Positions 44,078 through 53,034 of a DNA stretch of 64,000 bases are shown here, one piece after another; the first letter of the stretch is position 1, and each line of letters begins with the position of its first letter. The position numbers were made by a program, and so were the translations under genes. Source of the DNA: Oscillospiraceae bacterium (GTDB lineage Bacteria > Bacillota > Clostridia > Saccharofermentanales > Saccharofermentanaceae); assembly GCA_902787975.1 (NCBI GenBank), contig CADAIP010000017.1:83244-147243 (forward strand), in the 5' to 3' direction. The notes below the pieces were generated by a model. The model did not search any database, was not told where the DNA came from, and saw only the letters and a list, made by a program, of their open reading frames with translations.

Positions 44078-44797
44078 ATGCCTCAGGTAAAGCTTTTGAA
44101 TTCAAAGCGTTGGTTTATATTACCTAAGTGGGAAGAATTGCCGGATGACTTAAGGACTGATGTAGTCAGGCCATATTATGATGCTCTTTCAAAACATAAA
44201 GCCGGACTGTTTTTTAAACGAGTTTTTGACGTATGTGCGGCATTGGACTTGATTATACTTTTGGGGATTCCAATGCTGGTAATCGCAATTATGATCAAGT
44301 GCGATTCAAAAGGTCCGGTGTTTTTCAGACAGGAAAGAGTCACTTCATACGGTAATAAATTCAGGATCCATAAGTTCAGGACTATGGTAAACAATGCTGA
44401 TAAGATGGGGAGCAGTGTTACAGTAGATAATGATTCAAGAATTACCAAAGTAGGAGCTAAACTCAGAAACCACAGGTTAGATGAATTTCCGCAGCTGTTT
44501 GATGTTTTGGCAGGCGATATGAGTTTTGTCGGCACACGCCCTGAAGTCGGCAAGTATGTAGATAAATACAGTGATGAGATGAAAGCCACCTTGCTTATGC
44601 CTGCCGGAATAACTTCGATTGCCAGCATTGAATATAAGGATGAAGCAGAGCTTCTTGAAAAAGCAGAAGATGCTGATGTTGTTTATGTTAATGAGATACT
44701 TCCGGCTAAGATGGAATACAATCTAAAAGCTGTTAAAGAATTTGGCTTTTTCAAAGATATCGGGGTCCTTTTTAAGACTGTTGCGGCTGTGTTTTAA
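44078..44797 (+). CDS. Undecaprenyl-phosphate sugar phosphotransferase (PglC type)
   Basis: This small monotopic phosphoglycosyl transferase (Bac_transf, PF02397) of 239 residues loads the first sugar phosphate onto undecaprenyl phosphate. A re-entrant hydrophobic helix (about 50-70) is followed by GPVFFRQERVTSYGNKF, KFRTMV, LDEFPQLFDVLAGDMSFVGTRPE, the family core with its Asp-Glu pair. It is probably dedicated to the diamino or amino sugar produced by its two upstream neighbours. Confidence 0.92.
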   Translation: MPQVKLLNSKRWFILPKWEELPDDLRTDVVRPYYDALSKHKAGLFFKRVFDVCAALDLIILLGIPMLVIAIMIKCDSKGPVFFRQERVTSYGNKFRIHKFRTMVNNADKMGSSVTVDNDSRITKVGAKLRNHRLDEFPQLFDVLAGDMSFVGTRPEVGKYVDKYSDEMKATLLMPAGITSIASIEYKDEAELLEKAEDADVVYVNEILPAKMEYNLKAVKEFGFFKDIGVLFKTVAAVF

Positions 44798-44813
44798 GCT
44801 GTTTATTTAGTAG

Positions 44814-44840
44814 AACTTTAGTTAATATTCATTTAAAGTT
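44814..44840 (+). terminator. Weak terminator-like hairpin
   Basis: Seven-bp AT-rich stem AACTTTA/TAAAGTT (44814-44820 with 44834-44840) and a T-rich but interrupted tail. Confidence 0.3.
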
Positions 44841-44875
44841 CATTGTTTATTTATCACATATCGGTTATTGATGTC

Positions 44876-44887
44876 TATAATAGATTT
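44876..44887 (+). promoter_or_regulatory. -10 box placed for a leaderless GGDEF-gene mRNA
   Basis: TATAAT (44876-44881), six bases, then ATG 44888. ATCACA at 44853-44858 is a -35 candidate at 17 bp. There is no Shine-Dalgarno. Confidence 0.55.
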
Positions 44888-46726
44888 ATGAAGATATGTG
44901 CTTTTGTCGGAGATATGTACAGGGACTACTCCGCGTCCATTATCAGAAGTATTGATGCTTATGCCAGGAAGAATGGTCATAGGGTAGATGTTTATGGCAA
45001 CTGTTCAGTTCCGAGTAATAACCCTCTTCAGGTTATCGGTTATAAGAGTATTTTGTCATTGCCTCCTATCCATGATTATGACGGAATCATATTGTGCGCT
45101 GACACTATAGACCAGGCTGGATTGTCAAAAGAACTAATTGAGAATCTTCTGGCTGATACTGAGGCTCCGCCGGTAGTATGCATCAGAGCTGAAATAAACG
45201 GTTTTTATAATGTTGTTCCTGATAACAGAGCGATTATGCACGAAGTGGCAAAATATGTTATCTCCAAGTGTAAGTCTGGTGATATAGGATTTGTCACGGG
45301 TAGAGATGATCTCCTGGATTCAGCTGAGAGAAGAGCTGGTTTTGAGGATGCCATGCGTGAGGCCGGATATGAAGTCCGTGAAGACATGATATTCCACGGC
45401 AATTACTGGATTACTCAGGGTCCTGAACAGGCAGATTTCTTCACAAAGGAAGACGGCACTTTACCTGAGGCCATTATCTGTTCTAATGACTATGAGGCCC
45501 TGACATTAATTGACGAATTGATACACAGAGGTTTTTCTGTTCCCGGTGATACCATGATTAGCGGTATCGATAATATAACCGAATCCGGTGACCATATTCC
45601 ATCGCTTACGACTATTGAGATTTCTGAGGAAACTCTCATAAATGCTGCCATGGAACTTCTTGAAAAGCTTCATGCAAAAGAAAACTTGGATCTTTATGTA
45701 AATGTATCCGGTACGATCGTTATCCGCGAGAGTACCGGCGATGAGGATTTGGGAAGAGATGTATATCAGGCTCTTCGTGAACTTAAGGTCTCCAGCTCAA
45801 ATTCAATAGAGGCCATGAGAGAATACGTTTTATTAAGCACTGATTTTGAGGAAAGTCTTACCAAAGAAGCAGCTTTAAAAGTAACACTCGAAAGCCTGAA
45901 AAAGAATTCAAGTGTTTTACAGAGCTATCTTTGCAGATATTGTGAAAATGACAGGAGACTTAGTGGTTATTTTGGCAGTGATGGCAAGATAATAATCGAA
46001 TCTATCAATTTCCCGAATGATAAGCTTTTACCTGACGGATTCCTTGAGGATATAACCGGTACGGTAATTTTCCTTCCGATTGCAAATAAGAATGTCATAT
46101 ATGGGTATTCCGTTTTGGTAGTTGATACAAAAGAACCGGGCTTTATTAATGAAAAAATAGAGTTTATCTTTATGCAGGTCGGTCAGGTCATCAATAAGCT
46201 TGAACTCTATAAGAAATACTTTGGTATTGCTGACATAATGGATCTTTACATCAAGGATTCACTTACCGGTCTTTTGAATAGGAAAGGCTTTGAGAAAAAG
46301 TTTAATGAGCTCTTTGATAAAGATAGGAAAAAACTCTTTGACATCGCAATTGTATCTATTGATATGGATGGATTGAAGTATATCAATGATAATTTCGGAC
46401 ATAATAGCGGTGATGAGGCGATAAAAGAAACGTCTAAGTGTATCTATAATGCTCTTAAATCCAAAGAATTTGTTGCCAGAATGGGTGGAGATGAGTTCGT
46501 GGCCGTTCTGATTCTTACCGATGTTGGCAGAATTGGTCAGTTTATCCGTTCTGTCAGGAAAAATTTGAAGGAAATAAACGAGAAGGGCAAGTATCAGTTT
46601 GAATTAAGCGCGAGTATTGGTACTAGTGAACTGACTGATTGGAAGGATTTCCTCGAATGCATGAGTCAGGCTGATAAGGCCATGTACCTGGAGAAGAAAG
46701 CCAAGAAAAAGAACAGGAAAGATTAA
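44888..46726 (+). CDS. PBP1/LacI-like sensor diguanylate cyclase
   Basis: This 612-residue protein probably makes cyclic-di-GMP in response to a ligand. Residues 1-280 resemble the sugar-binding core of LacI regulators and type-1 periplasmic binding proteins (MKICAFVGDMYRDY, IGFVTGRDD, AIICSNDYEALTLI, SGIDNI) but no helix-turn-helix precedes them, and there is no signal or membrane segment, so sensing is cytosolic. A linker domain of about 150 residues leads to GGDEF (intact MGGDEF near 533, SIDMDGLKYIND, SLTGLLNRKGF). I start at ATG 44888; an upstream in-frame TTG at 44843 lacks support. It sits between the two glycan modules. Confidence 0.9.
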   Translation: MKICAFVGDMYRDYSASIIRSIDAYARKNGHRVDVYGNCSVPSNNPLQVIGYKSILSLPPIHDYDGIILCADTIDQAGLSKELIENLLADTEAPPVVCIRAEINGFYNVVPDNRAIMHEVAKYVISKCKSGDIGFVTGRDDLLDSAERRAGFEDAMREAGYEVREDMIFHGNYWITQGPEQADFFTKEDGTLPEAIICSNDYEALTLIDELIHRGFSVPGDTMISGIDNITESGDHIPSLTTIEISEETLINAAMELLEKLHAKENLDLYVNVSGTIVIRESTGDEDLGRDVYQALRELKVSSSNSIEAMREYVLLSTDFEESLTKEAALKVTLESLKKNSSVLQSYLCRYCENDRRLSGYFGSDGKIIIESINFPNDKLLPDGFLEDITGTVIFLPIANKNVIYGYSVLVVDTKEPGFINEKIEFIFMQVGQVINKLELYKKYFGIADIMDLYIKDSLTGLLNRKGFEKKFNELFDKDRKKLFDIAIVSIDMDGLKYINDNFGHNSGDEAIKETSKCIYNALKSKEFVARMGGDEFVAVLILTDVGRIGQFIRSVRKNLKEINEKGKYQFELSASIGTSELTDWKDFLECMSQADKAMYLEKKAKKKNRKD

Positions 46727-46739
46727 ATAAACTATTTGA

Positions 46740-46766
46740 TTTAGGCTCACAAATTGTGAGCCTAAA
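46740..46766. other. Perfect 11-bp hairpin without T-run
   Basis: TTTAGGCTCAC-AAATT-GTGAGCCTAAA is a perfect 11-bp stem after the GGDEF gene, followed by A's, then TTTCTT. It could be a poor terminator or a transcript-stabilising or operator-like element ahead of loaP. Confidence 0.6.
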
Positions 46767-46856
46767 AAATTTCTTACTTTTTTAATTTCACATATTAAAC
46801 AAATCAAGAACAATTCACTATATATATATTATTTATAATATTTTTAAATTTAATGG

Positions 46857-46868
46857 TAAAATATCGCT
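46857..46868 (+). promoter_or_regulatory. -10 box placed for a leaderless loaP mRNA
   Basis: TAAAAT (46857-46862), six bases, then ATG 46869; no Shine-Dalgarno. Another TATAAT at 46834-46839 would instead give a leader of about 24 nt, also without a ribosome site. Confidence 0.45.
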
Positions 46869-47384
46869 ATGTGGTACGTTGTACAAGTGCGCACTGGCGA
46901 CGAACTAAAGATTGCTGAACGATTACAGCACGAAGTCAAAACTGATGAAGAGGAGATCTTCGTTCCTTTGTATGAACGGAGAAAATGTATCAGGGGTGAG
47001 AATAAAAAGGTAACTTCCACTCTTTTTCCCGGATATATTTTCATTCAGACAAATGATGTCGAAGACATGTACAGGCGATTGGTCAAGATCAATGCCTTTA
47101 CCAGAATCCTTATGACCGGAGATGTTTATACCCCGATCTCGTCAGACGAAGAAAGATTCTTGAGAATCTTGATGGGTGATGACTTTGTTGTTGAACAGTC
47201 TGTAGGTGTTATCGAAGGCGATCAGGTATTCGTCAAATATGGTCCTTTGTGCGGACTTGAAGGTAATATCGTTAAGATAAACCGTCATAAACGCATTGCT
47301 ATTCTCAGGGCTGACTTTATGGGTGGTTCTAGAGAGATTAAGGTTGGTCTTGAGATTATCGATAAGAAGCCTGCCTTAGCTTAG
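46869..47384 (+). CDS. loaP: LoaP-type NusG paralog, processive antiterminator
   Basis: This 171-residue protein has a NusG N-terminal domain (WYVVQVRTGDELKIAERL, TLFPGYIFIQ) and a C-terminal KOW domain (VIEGDQVFVKYGPLCGLEGNI). It lacks the inserted segments of housekeeping NusG, and its position at the head of a long glycan operon points to LoaP, which in Firmicutes promotes read-through of polysaccharide or antibiotic operons by binding a leader RNA hairpin. A 157-nt leader with strong secondary structure separates it from the first operon gene. RfaH-like function is the general analogy. Confidence 0.88.
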   Translation: MWYVVQVRTGDELKIAERLQHEVKTDEEEIFVPLYERRKCIRGENKKVTSTLFPGYIFIQTNDVEDMYRRLVKINAFTRILMTGDVYTPISSDEERFLRILMGDDFVVEQSVGVIEGDQVFVKYGPLCGLEGNIVKINRHKRIAILRADFMGGSREIKVGLEIIDKKPALA

Positions 47385-47396
47385 AAGCTATAAACT

Positions 47397-47520
47397 ATTT
47401 ATTCCGTAATCGTCGCCGCCGTGCGCGTTGCTGATTATAGTTGTCAGATTTGTTTCTTATAGGGCATAACTGCTCTATGGCGAAGCATACTCTGATGATT
47501 ATTTGATTACGGAAATAAAT
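47397..47520 (+). promoter_or_regulatory. Structured leader, candidate LoaP target
   Basis: Positions 47397-47411 pair with 47505-47520 (15 bp with one bulged base), enclosing about 93 nt. Inside are a compact hairpin ATAGGGC-ATAACT-GCTCTAT (47459-47465 with 47472-47478, one G-T pair), a CTGA/TCAG stem (near 47431-47446) and a GC-rich stretch unlike its AT-rich surroundings. It precedes the GTG start of the first operon gene. Its place directly after loaP suggests it is the recognition element, but this is inference. Confidence 0.55.
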
Positions 47521-47541
47521 GCTAAAGAAGGGAAATTAGAC

Positions 47542-48987
47542 GTGTATAAGAGAAATGCACAAGGTTGGTCAAAGCACTTGGATTTTATGGTGCTTGATAT
47601 TATTGTTCTTCAATTGTCTTATGTATTCGCATATTTCATCAGAATGCGTAAGTGGGATGTATATGTAAACCATGAGTACAGAAATCTTGGTATTTTGCTT
47701 TTTATTGCTGACGTATTGATTATTGTCCTCAATAATTCTCTTCATGATGTTATTAAACGTAGTGTACTAAGAGAAGCTTTTGAACATATTAAGCATAGTG
47801 TTCTTGTACTTGCTGTCGTACTTATTTACTTTTTCTCTTCTCAGTTAGGTGACATTTATTCAAGAATTGTTCTTGGATTAACATTCGTTTTTTATGTGCT
47901 TTTTGGTTTCAGCGCCAGAGTGCTATGGAAATCTTTTCTTAAGACAACCAGTTTGCGCAGAGAGAGAAATAACATGCTTGTTGTAGTAACAGAAGATACT
48001 GCAGAGATGATCCTTTCACGTTTATTAAGTGATAAGCAGGCAGGTTATCAGATCGTAGGTGTTGTTTTACTCGAGACGACAAATTTAAAGACTGTTTGTG
48101 GTATTCCCGTCGTAACAGATATTAAGAACGCAGCTAAGTATATAGCTAAGGAGTGGATCGATTCCGTTTATATTGATGGCCCTATCAATGACAAGAGAAT
48201 AGTAAAACTTATGGATGCTTGTGCAGTAATGGCTGTTCCTACTCATTACCATGTTCCTTACATGAGCCGTTCCGGAGTAAAAAGATTTTCAGAGAAAATC
48301 GGCGGAACAACTGTTTTAACTACAGCAATTAATTATGCTACTCCTGTACAGACACTGATTAAGAGAGTTTTTGATATATTTGCCGGTTTAGTCGGTAGTT
48401 TGATAGCATTGCTTATTATGGCGATTGTTGGTCCGATCATTAAGATTCAGTCTCCGGGCCCTATTCTTTTTAAGCAGGAAAGAATCGGTAAGAATGGCAA
48501 ACACATTATGATCTATAAGATCCGCTCTATGAGAATGGATGCTGAAGAGCTTAAGAAGGATCTTATGAAGGAAAACCGAGTTGCTGACGGAATGATGTTT
48601 AAGATGGATTTCGATCCGAGAATTATTGGTAATAAGATTCTTCCTGATGGTACAAAGAAGACAGGAATCGGAGAATTTATAAGAAAGACCAGTCTTGATG
48701 AGTTTCCTCAGTTTTTTAATGTGTTGATGGGATCTATGTCAACAGTTGGAACCAGACCTCCGACGCTTGATGAGTTTGAGAAGTATCATTTTCATCACAG
48801 AGCAAGAATGGCTGTTAAACCCGGTATCACAGGTATGTGGCAGGTTAGTGGTAGAAGTGAGATTACTGACTTTGAAGAAGTTGTAAGACTTGATACTGAA
48901 TATATTGCTAACTGGAGTTTAGGAATGGACTTAAAGATTCTGTTTAAGACAATTGGCGTTCTTTTCTCGCATAGAGGAGCAATGTAA
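47542..48987 (+). CDS. Polyprenyl glycosylphosphotransferase, operon-initiating enzyme
   Basis: This 481-residue protein starts the glycan repeat unit by moving a sugar phosphate to undecaprenyl phosphate. The start is GTG 47542 behind GAAGGGA; a longer frame from TTG 47503 would begin inside the leader stem. Four or five N-terminal transmembrane helices (KHLDFMVLDIIVLQLSYV), a Rossmann-like middle, and a C-terminal Bac_transf domain (GPILFKQERIGKNGKH, TSLDEFPQFFNVLMGSMSTVGTRPP) show the WbaP/CpsE layout. It is a second initiating transferase besides that at 44078. Confidence 0.92.
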   Translation: MYKRNAQGWSKHLDFMVLDIIVLQLSYVFAYFIRMRKWDVYVNHEYRNLGILLFIADVLIIVLNNSLHDVIKRSVLREAFEHIKHSVLVLAVVLIYFFSSQLGDIYSRIVLGLTFVFYVLFGFSARVLWKSFLKTTSLRRERNNMLVVVTEDTAEMILSRLLSDKQAGYQIVGVVLLETTNLKTVCGIPVVTDIKNAAKYIAKEWIDSVYIDGPINDKRIVKLMDACAVMAVPTHYHVPYMSRSGVKRFSEKIGGTTVLTTAINYATPVQTLIKRVFDIFAGLVGSLIALLIMAIVGPIIKIQSPGPILFKQERIGKNGKHIMIYKIRSMRMDAEELKKDLMKENRVADGMMFKMDFDPRIIGNKILPDGTKKTGIGEFIRKTSLDEFPQFFNVLMGSMSTVGTRPPTLDEFEKYHFHHRARMAVKPGITGMWQVSGRSEITDFEEVVRLDTEYIANWSLGMDLKILFKTIGVLFSHRGAM

Positions 48988-49012
48988 ATTACCTACAATT
49001 GGAGATAGAGAA

Positions 49013-49816
49013 TTGAGTATTAATAGAGTAACAGTTTTAGTAGCAGCTCATAAAAATTATCAAATGCCAACGGATTCCATGTATCTTCCAATGCATGTAG
49101 GATCTTTGGGTAAAAAGAGCATAGGTTATCAAAGAGATGATGATGGCGATAATATTTCTGAATTGAACCCGTATTTTTGTGAATTAACAGCTTTGTATTG
49201 GGCTTGGAAGAATATTGATTCTGATTATATTGGTTTATCTCACTACCGAAGACATTTTACTCTTCATCCTCATGCAAAAGATAAGTGGAATGCTGTATTA
49301 AAAGAAAAAGAAATTGAGTCTGATTTTAATACTGTTAAGGTTTTTGTTCCTGTTAAGAGAAGATACTATATTGAAACTTTGTATAGTCACTATGCACACA
49401 CTCATTATTCTATTCAACTTGATGAGACACGTAAGATTATAGAGAAGAAGTATCCTGAGTATATTAGTTCTTACGACAAGGTTTTGAAGCAGCGCTGGGG
49501 ATATATGTTTAATATGATGATCATGGATAGAAATCTGTTCAATGATTATTGTGAATGGCTTTTTGACATTCTTTTTGAATTAAGAGCAAAACTAGGTGAA
49601 GAAGGTCTTACGCCTTTTCATTCAAGATATTATGGTAGAGTTGGCGAGATTATCTTTAATGTTTGGCTTGCTGAAAATGTTAAAAATGGAAAGATTAATA
49701 AAAACGAGATTAAAGAGATTCCACTTATTCATATGGAAAAGATTAATTGGTGGAAGAAAGGTACTGCTTTTTTGAAGGCAAAGTTTACCGGAAAGAAATA
49801 CAGCGGTAGTTTCTAA
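49013..49816 (+). CDS. DUF4422 family capsular glycosyltransferase
   Basis: This 267-residue protein belongs to DUF4422, often found as a glycosyltransferase in capsule loci. The opening VTVLVAAHKNYQMP and LSHYRRHF, with acidic and His-rich motifs in the second third, are recognisable. The start is TTG 49013, 6 nt after GGAGAT; upstream in-frame codons overlap the previous gene. The donor and acceptor sugars are unknown. Confidence 0.8.
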   Translation: MSINRVTVLVAAHKNYQMPTDSMYLPMHVGSLGKKSIGYQRDDDGDNISELNPYFCELTALYWAWKNIDSDYIGLSHYRRHFTLHPHAKDKWNAVLKEKEIESDFNTVKVFVPVKRRYYIETLYSHYAHTHYSIQLDETRKIIEKKYPEYISSYDKVLKQRWGYMFNMMIMDRNLFNDYCEWLFDILFELRAKLGEEGLTPFHSRYYGRVGEIIFNVWLAENVKNGKINKNEIKEIPLIHMEKINWWKKGTAFLKAKFTGKKYSGSF

Positions 49817-49817
49817 T

Positions 49818-50705
49818 ATGAGTAAAGTCGCAGCTGTTGTTGTCACTTATAATCGTAAAGAGTTGTTAGTTGAGTGTATTGAAGCTCTTTTGAAACAGGA
49901 TTATTCAGATTGTGATGTAATTGTAGTTGATAATGCAAGTACTGATGGTACTGCTGAATTGGTTAAGGACAGATTCGATAATTCTGTAATATACGTTAAT
50001 ACCGGAAGCAATCTTGGTGGTGCTGGTGGATTCAATTACGGAATGAAGACAGCTTATAAGCTGGGATATGAGTATTTCTGGCTTATGGATGATGATTGTA
50101 TTGTTGATCCGGATTCTCTTTCAGTATTAATGAAAACCGCTGAAGACTTAAATGGTAACTTCGGATTTTTAAGCAGCAGAGTTCTTTGGAAAGATGGAAG
50201 TCTCTGCAGAATGAATATTCAGAAGATAAGCTATAAAAAGAAGATTGATGATTCTGTCGTTAGCTTGAATAAAATAATTATGGCTACTTTTGTTTCTTTC
50301 CTTGTAAAAAGAGACATTGTTGATGAAGTTGGTCTTCCGATTACCGATTTCTTTATTTGGGCTGATGACCTTGAATATTCCAGACGTATTTCTAAAACAC
50401 ATGATTGTTATTTTGTATTTGACAGTAAAGTAACTCATAAGTCTAAATCAAATATCGGATCTGATATTGCTGTTGATGAAACAGATAATTTAGGAAGATA
50501 CAAATATGCATATAGAAACGAATACTATTTGTTCAGAAATGAAGGAGTAAAAGGTCGTTTCTATTATTTCGTTAAGCGCATGTATCATAGATTAAAGATA
50601 ATCAAGAACGGTAAGAATGTTTCTGAAAAGCTCAAAGTTATCAGCAATGCCGTTAAAGAAGGAAAGTCATTCTATCCTCAGGTAGAATTTGCAGATAATA
50701 AATGA
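49818..50705 (+). CDS. GT2 family glycosyltransferase (GlfT/rhamnosyltransferase-like)
   Basis: This 295-residue GT-A enzyme has AAVVVTYNRKELL, VVDNASTDGT, the SNLGGAGGFNYG element and metal-binding LMDDDCIVD. The GGAGGFNYG feature resembles galactofuranosyl or rhamnosyl transferases. It lies 1 nt after the DUF4422 gene and overlaps the next gene as ATGA. Confidence 0.9.
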   Translation: MSKVAAVVVTYNRKELLVECIEALLKQDYSDCDVIVVDNASTDGTAELVKDRFDNSVIYVNTGSNLGGAGGFNYGMKTAYKLGYEYFWLMDDDCIVDPDSLSVLMKTAEDLNGNFGFLSSRVLWKDGSLCRMNIQKISYKKKIDDSVVSLNKIIMATFVSFLVKRDIVDEVGLPITDFFIWADDLEYSRRISKTHDCYFVFDSKVTHKSKSNIGSDIAVDETDNLGRYKYAYRNEYYLFRNEGVKGRFYYFVKRMYHRLKIIKNGKNVSEKLKVISNAVKEGKSFYPQVEFADNK

Positions 50706-51805
50706 ATGTTATTGAATTCTTTGGCGAGCCGCTGAGTTATGGCGGACAAGAAGCATTTATCTACAACATGTATTCGCATTTCACTAAACCTGCGAAGTAT
50801 CTGTTTATAACACCTTTCCATGCGGATAATGTTGAACTGATTGAAAAGATTAATAACAGAGGCGATGAATACATCTCAAATAATTATAAGTTTGAGTCTA
50901 AACTTCGTAAGTTGTACATAATCAAGACGGCTAAGAAAAGTATTCCTTCAGGCTATGATGTTATTCACATTCACTCCGGAAGTATATTTAATCTTATGAT
51001 CGTATCTAAGATCGCCAAGAAAAAAGGGATTAAGAAAGTAATAGTTCATTCTCATGCTACCGGTCATGCTGATGCGAAGCATGGATTGATCAAGAAGATT
51101 TCTGATTCATATCTTGATAAGTATGCTGATCTGTTTTTGGCATGTTCTAAGGAAGCCGGCAGATTTAAGTATTCTGATGAAGTGTTAAAGAGTGATAGGT
51201 TTAATGTTATCAATAACGGAATAGAACTTGATAACTATAAGTATAATGAGGACTGGCGCAATCAGATTCGTAATGAATTAAACCTTAAAGATGAATTTGT
51301 ATTGTGCAATGTAGGGAGATATTCGTCAGAGAAGAACCAGAAATTCATTGTCAGAGTTTTCAATGAATACTTGAAGATCAATTCAAATTCAAAGCTTCTG
51401 TTTGTTGGCGGTGAAGGCCCTGCAAAGGAAGAATTAATTCAGGAAACAGACCATTTGGGACTGAAATCTAAAGTCATTATGCTTACGAAGCGAAATGATA
51501 TAAATAAGATCCTTTCCGCTGCTGATGTTTTTCTGTTTCCGTCTTTGTTTGAAGGATTAGGTATTTCAGGAATTGAAGCTCAGGCTGCCGGATTACATAC
51601 TTTGTGTTCGGAAAACATTCCGGATGAAGCTAATGTAACTCCATTGTTTCAACGTTTATCTCTTTCTGATGGTGAAAGAGCTTGGGCTGAATGTATAACT
51701 AAGATGCCGAACACTGATCGTATCGAATATGGTAACAGAAGATTTAACAAAGAATATGTAGCTGTTAATTGTGCAGCTAAATTAGAGAGTTTGTATTTTG
51801 CATAA
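50702..51805 (+). CDS. GT4 family glycosyltransferase
   Basis: This 367-residue GT-B enzyme has the N-terminal glycine loop (EPLSYGGQEAFIYN), IHIHSGSIFN, HSHATGHA, and a C-terminal EX7E-type donor motif (SLFEGLGISGIEAQAAG). It is most like CapM/EpsF-type transferases of exopolysaccharide operons. Coupled to its neighbours by ATGA at the start and TAATG at the end. Confidence 0.9.
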   Translation: MNVIEFFGEPLSYGGQEAFIYNMYSHFTKPAKYLFITPFHADNVELIEKINNRGDEYISNNYKFESKLRKLYIIKTAKKSIPSGYDVIHIHSGSIFNLMIVSKIAKKKGIKKVIVHSHATGHADAKHGLIKKISDSYLDKYADLFLACSKEAGRFKYSDEVLKSDRFNVINNGIELDNYKYNEDWRNQIRNELNLKDEFVLCNVGRYSSEKNQKFIVRVFNEYLKINSNSKLLFVGGEGPAKEELIQETDHLGLKSKVIMLTKRNDINKILSAADVFLFPSLFEGLGISGIEAQAAGLHTLCSENIPDEANVTPLFQRLSLSDGERAWAECITKMPNTDRIEYGNRRFNKEYVAVNCAAKLESLYFA

Positions 51806-53034
51806 TGGATAATTATTTTCCTTCTTTAAATAAGTTCTTAACATCAAAGATTGGGGCATTTTTTATTATTCTGCCTTTCGTTAAACCGGCTCCAGAGTTG
51901 ACTGGTAGTTTTGATGTCATTTTTGATATTTGGAAATTATTCGCAGCTTCTCTAATTCTCGTGGGATGTATTCGCACATTACATAAAGCTTCACATATAT
52001 TGTATTGGATAGCTGGATTGCAAGTAGTTATGTTACTTTCTACAATAATTCATAATGCAGATTTTAAAGCAGCTATTGTTCAAGTTGTTTCTGTAATTAG
52101 TATTTGTATATATTTTGATTATTTTATTAGAACTGATCCCAATAGGGCTATTTCTACATTGATGCTTCCTCTTATTTTTATGTCAATAATGACAGCAATT
52201 TCAATGTTTGTTTTCTACCCTGAAGGTATGTATGTGGTTGGAGATGAATTGTCTGGTGAAGTTGTAAAAAACAATTTCTTATGGGGCTTTGATAATTCTT
52301 CTATTTTTAATTTTATACCAGGAATGTATTTGCTTGGTTTGTATGCTCTTATAGAGAATAATAAGATTATTTATAGAAAAACTATATTTGTATTGTTATT
52401 TATTTCTTTAGCATTTTTATATGTGTTTTCAATTACTGCTTTTATAGGATGTTTTTCAATTTTATTAGCTTTTGTTTTTATTCTTGTAATTAAGAAAAAG
52501 GCGAATTTGTTAACTACTAAAAATCTTATTATATTAGCTGTTGTTCTATCTCTTGTTTTATTGATTTTTAATGATAGGCTTAGCATTCTTATGGAGTTTT
52601 CTAAGCTTACTGATAAGTTTTATAGTATTAAAGCTCGTTTTATTATTTGGGATTGTGTTATTAATTGGTGGAAAAAATCTCCATTAATTGGTTATGGAAT
52701 TGAAGATAAATTATTGATTATTGGTAAATTGAATCTTGATCATCCACATAACTATTTTATGGATGTGTTATATCGTAGTGGCCTTATTGGTATTGTAGTT
52801 GTAGTTGTCTTATTTTATAAGTTAATAAGTGGAAAATGGTCTGATTCTCATATTAATGCTTTTTCAGCAGTTGCCTTTTTTGTGTTGTTAGTTATTGCTC
52901 AGTTTGATTTCTATAATGATCATTATATGTTTTATCCGATTATGATCGTTGTGATGTATTCGAAAAATCTCGTTATAACTAAGACTAATAAGTCAGAATT
53001 GGATAACTTACAGATATATGAATCTAGCAAATAA
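51805..53034 (+). CDS. O-antigen/exopolysaccharide polymerase (Wzy/ligase-like)
   Basis: This 409-residue membrane protein has around eleven hydrophobic helices and a large loop with the Wzy_C-type pattern (ARFIIWDCVINWWKKSPLIGYGIEDK, LDHPHNYFMDVLYRSGLIG). It should polymerise repeat units on the outer face of the membrane. The gene is the most AT-rich of the operon, normal for wzy. Its end overlaps the next gene by 17 nt. Confidence 0.85.
   Translation: MDNYFPSLNKFLTSKIGAFFIILPFVKPAPELTGSFDVIFDIWKLFAASLILVGCIRTLHKASHILYWIAGLQVVMLLSTIIHNADFKAAIVQVVSVISICIYFDYFIRTDPNRAISTLMLPLIFMSIMTAISMFVFYPEGMYVVGDELSGEVVKNNFLWGFDNSSIFNFIPGMYLLGLYALIENNKIIYRKTIFVLLFISLAFLYVFSITAFIGCFSILLAFVFILVIKKKANLLTTKNLIILAVVLSLVLLIFNDRLSILMEFSKLTDKFYSIKARFIIWDCVINWWKKSPLIGYGIEDKLLIIGKLNLDHPHNYFMDVLYRSGLIGIVVVVVLFYKLISGKWSDSHINAFSAVAFFVLLVIAQFDFYNDHYMFYPIMIVVMYSKNLVITKTNKSELDNLQIYESSK

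Noticed and set aside
46740..46766. Strong terminator after the GGDEF gene
   Set aside because: The stem is perfect but is followed by A residues and not by a T-run, so it is kept only as a hairpin.
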